NCBI GenBank assembly: GCA_900542195.1
Contig: UQNA01000073.1
Span: 1-10,440 of the forward strand
Reading direction: 5' to 3'
DNA length: 10,440 nucleotides
From: an uncultured Sutterella sp.
GTDB taxonomy: Bacteria; Pseudomonadota; Gammaproteobacteria; Burkholderiales; Burkholderiaceae_F
Within the stretch, counting starts at the first letter, position 1; each line of letters begins with the position of its first letter. The notes under the pieces are model-generated. The model was not told where the DNA came from. It saw only the letters and a list, made by a program, of their open reading frames with translations, and ran no database searches. Position numbers and translations under genes: made by a program. Of the stretch, positions 1 to 5,253 are shown piece after piece.

Positions 1-944
1 TTCCAATGCCGGATTCCACTTCCAATCCTTGGAAGAGCACTGTTGAAGGAAAAGCTCACGCATGTGGTCACGACGGTCACCAAACTTGGATGCTTGGTAC
101 CGCAGCTTACCTGTCCGCACACCGTGATTTCCCGGGACGTGTAGTATTTATATTCCAGCCGGCAGAAGAAATTGGCTTGGGCGCCACTGCAATTGTTCAA
201 GCAGGCATTTTAGAAAAGTACGACGTTAAGGAAATCTACGGGGGGCATGACGAACCGTTCTTGGATAAAGGCTCCTTCGGTTTCAAAGTAGGACATTTGC
301 AAGCTTCTTCAGATAGTTTCTTGGTTGAGTTTACGGGAGTTGGAACTCACGGAGGCAGACCTCACAAAGGTATAGATCCTCTTCCTGCGCTTGCTGAACT
401 TTATAACGCATATCAATCTATCATTTCTCGAAAAGTCGATCCGTTAGAGCCGGCAGTGTTGTCTGTCTGCTCCATGAATGCCGGAAGAAAGGACACTTAC
501 AACGTCGTTCCCGGAGACGCTAGTCTCGGCGGCACCGTAAGAACTTTCTCACCCGCAGTAAGAGATCTGCTGGAAGAAAACATGAAGAGAATGGCAGAGG
601 GCATTGCACAAGCTCATGGTTTGAAAGTTAATTTCCAATATATTCGTTTGATTTCTTCTTTAAATAATGCAGAAGTTTGCACAAAAGCAGGTATCGAAGA
701 GGCACTTAAGCTTGTCGGAGAAGAAAATGTGGTCAAAGACATGACTCCTTTTATGAGTAGTGAAGACTTCAGCGTCTATCAGGAAAAAATTCCGGGAAGT
801 ATTATTAGAGTTGGCGTCCGAGATGAAAACCATCAGGTTTCCATCCATAATCCGTTATTTGACTTTAACGATGAGGTTTTACCGTTGGCTTCCACTTTGT
901 TTGTAAACATTGTGAAGTCAAGACTTGCAGCTTTATCTAAATAA
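1..944 (+). CDS. M20-family amidohydrolase, 3' part (start lies before the window)
   Basis: Zinc-type amidohydrolase/carboxypeptidase of the M20 (HipO/AmhX-like) family, which hydrolyses N-acyl amino acids or similar amides in the cytosol. The reading frame is open to the window edge, and the first codons (PMPD) match the 'ADMDALPMPD' stretch that normally lies about 80-100 residues into these ~390-aa proteins, so the ATG at position 6 is internal. Visible metal ligands are the Cys and His of HACGHDGH, the PAEE pair, the His of GGHDEP and the late His of SIHNP. The dimerisation/lid domain is recognisable from GTHGGRPHKGIDPLPALAE through NVVPGDASLGGTVRTF. All five expected ligand positions are present, so the enzyme looks active. 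The substrate cannot be told from sequence. thyA follows 45 bp downstream on the same strand, and no terminator with a T-run separates them. Confidence 0.93.
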   Translation, partial: PMPDSTSNPWKSTVEGKAHACGHDGHQTWMLGTAAYLSAHRDFPGRVVFIFQPAEEIGLGATAIVQAGILEKYDVKEIYGGHDEPFLDKGSFGFKVGHLQASSDSFLVEFTGVGTHGGRPHKGIDPLPALAELYNAYQSIISRKVDPLEPAVLSVCSMNAGRKDTYNVVPGDASLGGTVRTFSPAVRDLLEENMKRMAEGIAQAHGLKVNFQYIRLISSLNNAEVCTKAGIEEALKLVGEENVVKDMTPFMSSEDFSVYQEKIPGSIIRVGVRDENHQVSIHNPLFDFNDEVLPLASTLFVNIVKSRLAALSK

Positions 945-953
945 ATTTAAGAA

Positions 954-985
954 GGAGAGCCTTTAAAGGGCTCTCCGGGAGAGCC
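954..985 (+). promoter_or_regulatory. Mutually exclusive hairpins over the thyA ribosome binding site
   Basis: The octamer GGAGAGCC occurs at 954-961 and again at 978-985, and its exact complement GGCTCTCC lies between them at 969-976. The middle copy can pair with the upstream copy (8 bp, loop 962-968) or with the downstream copy (969-975 with 979-985, 3-nt loop), but not with both. The downstream copy carries the likely thyA Shine-Dalgarno (GGAG at 978-981, 8 nt before the ATG). The first fold would leave the site free and the second would bury it. No T-run follows, so it is not a plain terminator. The geometry is seen directly; a regulatory role is inference. Confidence 0.45.
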
Positions 986-989
986 GAAA

Positions 990-1790
990 ATGATCTTTAA
1001 TCAGTATGAACAGCTAGAAGATTTTGTTTTAAGGAACGGAGTTCCTAAATCCGATCGCACGGGAACCGGAACAAGATCTGTTTTCGGCTATCAAATGAGA
1101 TTTAATCTTGAAGAAGGCTTTCCTCTTGTTACGACCAAGAAGCTTCATCTGCGCTCCATCATTCATGAATTGTTGTGGTTCTTGAAGGGAGAGTCCAACA
1201 TAGCTTATCTGCGTGAGAACAAAGTTACTATTTGGGACGAGTGGGCCGATGAAAACGGTGAGTTAGGTCCGGTCTACGGAGTCCAATGGAGATCTTGGCC
1301 GACTGCCGACGGTAAAACAGTGGACCAAATTGCAAATGTCATCCAGCAAATCAAGACGAATCCGGACTCCCGCAGACTAGTCGTTAGTGCCTGGAATGTG
1401 GGAGAAGTGCCTAAAATGCATTTGCCTCCGTGTCATATGTTTTTCCAGTTTTACGTTGCTCAAGGGCGACTGTCCTGTCAGCTTTATCAAAGAAGCTGCG
1501 ACATTTTCTTGGGTGTTCCTTTTAATATCGCAAGCTATTCCTTATTAACTCATATGGTTGCCCAGCAATGTGATTTGAAAGTCGGCGATTTTGTTTGGAC
1601 CGGAGGAGATTGCCATATTTACGACAATCACATCGAGCAAGTGAAGGAGCAGCTTTCTCGCTCACCCCGAGAAGCTCCCCAGCTTGTCATCAAGAGAAAG
1701 CCGGCCTCCATCTTTGACTACAAGTTCGAAGATTTCGAGATTGTCGGCTATGATCCTTATCCCGCTATCAAAGCACCGGTGGCTGTGTAG
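990..1790 (+). CDS. thyA: Thymidylate synthase
   Basis: Converts dUMP to dTMP using 5,10-methylenetetrahydrofolate as carbon and hydride donor, giving dihydrofolate. The product is 266 aa (E. coli ThyA has 264) and looks intact. Visible landmarks are RTGTGT with the phosphate-binding Arg23, Glu60 and Trp82, RRLVVSAWN (128-136), the nucleophile Cys148 in LPPCHMFFQF, the dUMP-binding QRSCD (167-171) with FNIASY containing Asn179, and DCHIYDNH (207-214). The C-terminal IKAPVAV closes the active site as in E. coli. The ATG is preceded by GGAG at 8 nt. folA follows after 9 nt, so the pair is probably one transcript, and the dihydrofolate made here is recycled by the next gene product. Confidence 0.98.
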   Translation: MIFNQYEQLEDFVLRNGVPKSDRTGTGTRSVFGYQMRFNLEEGFPLVTTKKLHLRSIIHELLWFLKGESNIAYLRENKVTIWDEWADENGELGPVYGVQWRSWPTADGKTVDQIANVIQQIKTNPDSRRLVVSAWNVGEVPKMHLPPCHMFFQFYVAQGRLSCQLYQRSCDIFLGVPFNIASYSLLTHMVAQQCDLKVGDFVWTGGDCHIYDNHIEQVKEQLSRSPREAPQLVIKRKPASIFDYKFEDFEIVGYDPYPAIKAPVAV

Positions 1791-1799
1791 GAGGAAAAC

Positions 1800-2306
1800 G
1801 TGAAGCCCCATATTAGTATGATTGTCGCCAGAAGCCGAAACGGCGTAATAGGTAACCGCGGAATGCTTCCATGGCGTCTTCCTGAAGACCTTAAGTTTTT
1901 TAAGCAGACAACCATGGGACTTCCTATCATCATGGGAAGGAAAACTTGGGAATCTATCGGCAGACCTTTGCCGGGAAGAAGAAACGTGGTTATTACGAGC
2001 AATCCTTCTTATTCCGCTGAAGGGGCTGAGGTTGTCGGAAGTATCGAGGAAGCTATTAGGCTCTTTTCTTCTAACGACACCGTGATGATTATCGGGGGGG
2101 CAAGTATTTATAGGCAAGCGCTTCCATTAGCTGACACTGTCTGGCTTACACAAATTGACCAAGACTTTGACGGCGATGCGTACTTCGATCCTTTGTCTGA
2201 GGAAGATTGGAAAATTGTGTGGGAAGAAGAGCATGCCGCTACGGAAAAGCAGACTCTTCCTTATAAATTCATGCGGTTAGAGAGGATTAGAAACACCTCG
2301 TATTGA
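1800..2306 (+). CDS. folA: Dihydrofolate reductase
   Basis: NADPH-dependent reduction of dihydrofolate to tetrahydrofolate, regenerating the cofactor consumed by thymidylate synthase. The product is 168 aa, close to the 159 of the E. coli enzyme. Visible features are the Met20-loop region ending in LPWRLPEDL with Trp25 and the catalytic acid Asp30, the cofactor-binding GRKTWESIGRPLPGR (46-60), the IIGGASIY glycine pair (Gly99-Gly100) and Thr117, which normally hydrogen-bonds the catalytic acid. The start is GTG at 1800, supported by GAGGA just upstream, after the thyA stop at 1790. The gene is chromosomal in style: it sits directly behind thyA and has no cassette or transposon context suggesting an acquired trimethoprim-resistance dfr. 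A run of seven G at 2094-2100 falls in the Ile-Gly-Gly codons, and the frame is intact across it. Confidence 0.97.
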   Translation: MKPHISMIVARSRNGVIGNRGMLPWRLPEDLKFFKQTTMGLPIIMGRKTWESIGRPLPGRRNVVITSNPSYSAEGAEVVGSIEEAIRLFSSNDTVMIIGGASIYRQALPLADTVWLTQIDQDFDGDAYFDPLSEEDWKIVWEEEHAATEKQTLPYKFMRLERIRNTSY

Positions 2307-2333
2307 TTTCAGGTTTCCTTAGTGGTTATTTCT

Positions 2334-2387
2334 AAAAGAAGAATCTTTTCAAAAGAATACAATATTCTGTAATCCGTAGATCGGATT
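2334..2387. promoter_or_regulatory. Dyads upstream of the small regulator-like gene, possible promoter/operator
   Basis: The 102-bp gap after folA holds three short inverted repeats: AAAAGA/TCTTTT (2334-2349), AGAATA-CAA-TATTCT (2354-2368) and AATCCG-TAGAT-CGGATT (2371-2387). A -10-like TACAAT (2358-2363) lies inside the middle dyad, but no convincing -35 is visible. The AT-rich first dyad could instead act as a weak folA terminator. The last two dyads end 21 nt before the ATG of the next gene, a usual place for an autoregulatory operator. Promoter function is inferred. Confidence 0.3.
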
Positions 2388-2408
2388 GGATTATTTTGAA
2401 GGAAGAAA

Positions 2409-2690
2409 ATGGCACTTGAAAAAATGTCGATATTAATCGACAGTGATTTGAAGAAAGACTTCATTAACTGTGTTCTTCGCCATTATGACAATGCCGAAGA
2501 AGGTATTTTGGATTTGATTAAGATTTACATCGAAAAAGCAAATTCATCTCCTGCTCAAGCAGAAATAAAAGCAAAAGTACGTGAGACAGTTTTTGAAGGC
2601 GACAAAGGCAGCGGTCTTAACAGCAGAGAAATTGAGAAAATCATGCTCAATAAGACTGATGAAGAGATTGAAGCCAATCGTTTAGCCTAA
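2409..2690 (+). CDS. Small protein resembling a ribbon-helix-helix (antitoxin/CopG-type) regulator
   Basis: A 93-aa protein with no signal peptide or membrane segment. Residues 5-45 have the order expected of a ribbon-helix-helix fold: a short strand KMSILID, a helix SDLKKDFINCVLRHY, a turn DNAEE and a second helix GILDLIKIYIEKA. The charged C-terminal half (50-93) could be a dimerisation or toxin-binding tail like those of ParD/RelB-type antitoxins. The start has GAAGGAAG just upstream. No toxin gene lies beside it: the next gene is on the opposite strand and the two coding regions overlap by four bases at their stops. It is therefore either an orphan antitoxin-like regulator or an unrelated helical protein. 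The assignment rests on pattern alone; I do not recognise the specific family. Confidence 0.55.
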   Translation: MALEKMSILIDSDLKKDFINCVLRHYDNAEEGILDLIKIYIEKANSSPAQAEIKAKVRETVFEGDKGSGLNSREIEKIMLNKTDEEIEANRLA

Positions 2691-3520
2691 TCCATCAAAG
2701 AGGCGGCTTTTCTTACCATATTTAAATCGGCTCCGTGGCGCATCAGATCTCGCTCTACGGAGTCCATTGCTTCGTTGAAATTCTCAAATTGTGAGTTGTT
2801 CTGCCAGAGAGTAGTGACTTCCTGATTACAAGCTCTAATATCGGCCGTCGTTTGCGGCCCTTCCTCAATTGCAGCAGCCTGACAGCAAGAGTGAGTAGGA
2901 AGAAGCTTGGCTGAAACCAGAGCCATATAGGCGAGCATCGCATAAGTCGGCATATTCGGATTTGTTTTATCTTTACCCGAAAGAAAATCCTTAATTCCTT
3001 GTTCTATTTCACCAATCTTTACTTTTTGGTAATCCAATCCTGTAATGCAATTATCAAGAATTATTTCGTTTTTCTTTGCGTTGGCTACCTGACAGTAAAA
3101 ATTTTTCCGTAAAGAGGGATGGGTTTCAGTGTTGTGATCCTCTCCCATTCTGATATTGATAACGAACTTATTATCAGAAGCATCAAAGACAAAAGTGGAT
3201 TTAGAAGGAGAGTAACGGGACAGGACACCTTCAACAAAGACTTTCTGTCCTTTGTATTTTTGAATAAATTCAGTTGGATTTTTTAAAACGTTTTTAGCCA
3301 ATGAGCCCGCACTGAAGTAATAGACCTTCGGATTTTCAAAAAGAGTAGACGCCCCGGTATTGACAAAGCTCTCGTATTGTTCCCAAGCAAAGGACTTAAT
3401 GAGGTAATTTTCAAGGGGAGAAAGCTGGTACGGAGCAGGGGACGAATAAGAAAAGGAAGACACTGCCAGCAAGGAGGCTGCACAAACCTTCAACATATTT
3501 TTCGTCAGAGACTGCTCCAT
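2687..3520 (-). CDS. Exported protein of unknown function with possible OB-fold (tRNA_anti-like) domain
   Basis: A 277-aa protein with an N-terminal signal peptide: a Lys at 7 and 11, then the hydrophobic stretch VCAASLLAVSSF, with cleavage likely near residues 25-30. It should therefore be periplasmic. Residues about 88-160 (KYKGQKVFVEGVLSRY ... FVINIRM ... FYCQVAN) have the alternating strands of the tRNA_anti-like OB-fold domain found in small secreted proteins. The C-terminal part is helical and holds a Cys pair (212-213) and Cys231; with Cys143 and Cys158 these could form disulphides. The ATG at 3520 has only a weak ribosome site. It lies 21 nt behind the unknown gene at 3542-4120 on the same strand, so the two are probably co-transcribed. 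No enzymatic motif is visible and I do not know its function. Confidence 0.7.
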   Translation of the reverse strand: MEQSLTKNMLKVCAASLLAVSSFSYSSPAPYQLSPLENYLIKSFAWEQYESFVNTGASTLFENPKVYYFSAGSLAKNVLKNPTEFIQKYKGQKVFVEGVLSRYSPSKSTFVFDASDNKFVINIRMGEDHNTETHPSLRKNFYCQVANAKKNEIILDNCITGLDYQKVKIGEIEQGIKDFLSGKDKTNPNMPTYAMLAYMALVSAKLLPTHSCCQAAAIEEGPQTTADIRACNQEVTTLWQNNSQFENFNEAMDSVERDLMRHGADLNMVRKAASLMD

Positions 3521-3541
3521 TTCTCTAGTTCCAAGTAAAAA

Positions 3542-4120
3542 TTACCACTTTCTATCGGCAATCTTCATTTGCTGTTCATCAACAAAGTACCAGAAATCTT
3601 TTTCATTTAAGGTAACTCTGTGAACCACAAGTCCGGTATCAGCGTCTTTGTATTCAAAGACAACGTTAATCGGCTGATTGCTTAAGAATTGGTTTTCTGC
3701 GGTTGCACAAATATTTTCAAAGTTAATGCTCGGCATATCCCATGGATCTTCATCATCCATGTCTAAGAGATTGCCTCTAAAGCGAGGGTGGCTCATGAGA
3801 TATTTCAAAACATCGGCCAAAGCTTCAGTCGGTATGACCCAGAAATGTTCTCCGCCGGTAGAGACGAGGTTGTCGAATACATCTTTAACAAAAACCTTGA
3901 GATCTGCGTCATCAGGCACAGCGAGCGGATCGTTCATACCCATCGGATCATTCTGATGGGTGGCATACCATTGTTGTCCTGAGACTTTGAGCGGGCCTTG
4001 CATTTTGGCACGTAAATCATCATAAGCCACAAATCCAAGTGCCCAAGGGTTAGTATTTCCAACTTCTTTAGCAGCTGCAATTAATTTAGTTAACCATTCT
4101 TTTTTTGATAATTGAGCCAT
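3542..4120 (-). CDS. Uncharacterised cytosolic protein, Trp-rich and acidic
   Basis: A 192-aa protein that I do not recognise. It has no signal peptide or membrane segment. It carries seven tryptophans (9, 26, 51, 94, 127, 177, 192), an acidic middle (LLDMDDEDPWDMP, 118-130) and one Cys at 138. The C-terminal third (INVVFEYKDADTGLVVHRVTLNEKDFWYF) reads as a beta-hairpin-rich region. The translation start is well supported by GAAGGAA about 6 nt upstream. It is the first gene of a probable two-gene minus-strand unit with the exported protein at 2687-3520, and it faces the divergent exported-protein gene at 4303 across 182 bp. The steady frame and good ribosome site argue that it is real; its role is unknown. 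Confidence 0.75.
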   Translation of the reverse strand: MAQLSKKEWLTKLIAAAKEVGNTNPWALGFVAYDDLRAKMQGPLKVSGQQWYATHQNDPMGMNDPLAVPDDADLKVFVKDVFDNLVSTGGEHFWVIPTEALADVLKYLMSHPRFRGNLLDMDDEDPWDMPSINFENICATAENQFLSNQPINVVFEYKDADTGLVVHRVTLNEKDFWYFVDEQQMKIADRKW

Positions 4121-4302
4121 ATATGTTCCTTCTTTAAATCTACAAATTGGTAAGAGGTTTACCCTCCTACGATATCAGTTTTTACATAAGGTTACTAGGG
4201 TGTAAGTTCAGTTTGAGCGATCTTGCCTTAAGGGTAAAGAAATTCTGAGTTTAGACCTCTCAAGAAATATAGAATCAAAAAACTTTTAATGGAAAATTAT
4301 CT
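4121..4302. promoter_or_regulatory. Divergent intergenic region, 182 bp
   Basis: This gap must hold promoters for the gene at 3542-4120 (minus) and the gene at 4303-4758 (plus). It contains an inverted repeat GGTAA-N5-TTACC at 4149-4163 and the 8-bp palindrome CCTTAAGG at 4226-4233. TATAGAAT at 4268-4275 would serve as a -10 for the plus gene, but no -35 of good quality is seen at the right distance. The palindromes are short enough to arise by chance. Confidence 0.3.
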
Positions 4303-4758
4303 ATGGTGAAGAAGCTATTTTTAATTGCTGCCTTATTTTCTCAAGCAGCATTTGCAGGTCAGTACGCTCAGCAGTTAAGTGACTGTGCTTATAACAATCT
4401 AAATTCTCAAGATAAAAAGATCCTGACCCAGTGGGCATTTGTTTCGTTAGGAAAAACAAAAGCAGCTAAAGAAGTGACTGTGATTCCGGCTCAAAAAATC
4501 AAAGACATTGAAGCAAAGGGCAAGGCTGTCATGACAAGCATCGTAACGGAGAGATGCGGGAAAGAGATGGCTAAAGTAGCTCTTTATGAAACAAAAGACG
4601 GTTTTAAAGAGGCTGGGTCTGATTTGGCGTTGAGACTGGCTAAAGACGAGATGGGGAGCAAGCTCGATTCTATTTTCCCGAAAATCACAGATCAAGGCAG
4701 TTTGAATGTGATGAAGGCCGGGGAAGTGTTGGACGGCTTCTTTAAAAAGATTAGATAA
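4303..4758 (+). CDS. Small exported protein of unknown function
   Basis: A 151-aa protein with a textbook Sec signal peptide (MVKKLFLIAALFSQAAFA, cleavage after residue 18), giving a periplasmic product of about 133 aa. It has two cysteines, Cys28 (LSDCAYNN) and Cys85 (TERCGKE), a spacing that would allow one disulphide. The region around the first Cys, CAYNNLNSQDKKILTQWAF, recalls short secreted proteobacterial proteins with a 'C...N.....D...L..W.F.....H' pattern of unknown function; that comparison is from memory. The rest is predicted mostly helical. The ribosome site is weak (GGAAAA about 10 nt upstream). It stands alone on this strand, since the next gene downstream is convergent, and no clear terminator follows it on the plus strand. 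Confidence 0.7.
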   Translation: MVKKLFLIAALFSQAAFAGQYAQQLSDCAYNNLNSQDKKILTQWAFVSLGKTKAAKEVTVIPAQKIKDIEAKGKAVMTSIVTERCGKEMAKVALYETKDGFKEAGSDLALRLAKDEMGSKLDSIFPKITDQGSLNVMKAGEVLDGFFKKIR

Positions 4759-4844
4759 GTCAGAATTGAGTGCTGTTCTTAAGAGTCAAGCATCCTTGAG
4801 ACGGCACGGTTAAATTTGAAGGAAATAGAACTCAGATTTAACGT

Positions 4845-4877
4845 CCAAAAGAAAAGCCCGGACAAAATATTCCGGGC
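4845..4877 (-). terminator. Rho-independent terminator of the flavoprotein-cytochrome operon
   Basis: GCCCGGA (4856-4862) and TCCGGGC (4871-4877) form a 7-bp GC-rich stem with an 8-nt loop. Read on the minus strand, the stem is followed by TTTTCTTTT (4855-4847), the expected U-tract. It lies just past the stop of the cytochrome gene at 4900. On the plus strand no T-run follows, so it serves the minus-strand operon. Confidence 0.85.
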
Positions 4878-4899
4878 GTTCGTTGTGCTTTAGAAACTA

Positions 4900-5238
4900 T
4901 TATTTTTTAGCTTCCGGTGCGGTTTTCTTAATTGTGAAATTGTGGCATTCATTGCACATGAGGACCGGCTTAGACTGATTGGCTTTATGACAATCTTCAC
5001 AATTCACTTGACCTAAATGGCTCTTATGAGGATTTGGGACAAGGTTTGCAGTTTGCTGACCTAATTTGTCATAGTCACCGTGGCATTGCATGCACTGGTA
5101 TTTAGTGACATAGCCGTTTTGGCTCTTTGGCCACATGGCTCCATGGGCTTGCTCTAATGTTTTTGCTTCAGCAGCAAAAGTAACAGACATGCAAGAACCG
5201 ATTGTTAATGCAAGAGCGGCAATAAGAAGTTTTTTCAT
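4900..5238 (-). CDS. Periplasmic triheme cytochrome c, electron donor to the flavoprotein
   Basis: Small c-type cytochrome with a Sec signal peptide (cleavage near TFA|AEA, residues 22-23), so haems are attached in the periplasm. It has three CXXCH sites: CMQCH (49-53), CEDCH (80-84) and CNECH (95-99). Exactly three further His (32, 71, 74) can be distal ligands, consistent with three bis-His haems. The pattern matches haems II-IV of the Shewanella Fcc3 N-terminal tetrahaem domain (Cytochrom_c3_2 type), with the first CXXCH missing. I chose the ATG at 5238, which has AGGA five nt upstream and gives 112 aa; a GTG at 5250 would add four residues. It follows the flavoprotein gene by 15 nt, so the two are co-transcribed. 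The likely role is passing electrons from a quinol-linked carrier to the FAD protein, functions that a flavocytochrome c combines in one chain. Confidence 0.9.
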   Translation of the reverse strand: MKKLLIAALALTIGSCMSVTFAAEAKTLEQAHGAMWPKSQNGYVTKYQCMQCHGDYDKLGQQTANLVPNPHKSHLGQVNCEDCHKANQSKPVLMCNECHNFTIKKTAPEAKK

Positions 5239-5253
5239 GTTATTCCTCACGTA

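Noticed and set aside
954..976. Rho-independent terminator between the amidohydrolase gene and thyA
   Set aside because: An 8-bp stem is present but no T-run follows on either strand, and the third copy of the element overlaps the thyA ribosome site. It is reported as a possible regulatory fold.
2094..2100. Run of seven G inside folA as a phase-variation or frameshift site
   Set aside because: The frame is intact and the residues encoded (Ile-Gly-Gly) are the conserved DHFR cofactor motif. Seven bases in an essential housekeeping gene is better explained by codon choice.
1662..2117. Minus-strand open frame of 151 codons
   Set aside because: It is antisense to the 3' end of thyA and to folA, both certain genes. 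The translation shows no domain and an unnatural composition.
4759..4844. Terminator for the small exported protein on the plus strand
   Set aside because: Only a 5-bp TCAAG/CTTGA stem is seen near 4790, without a T-run. This is too weak to call.
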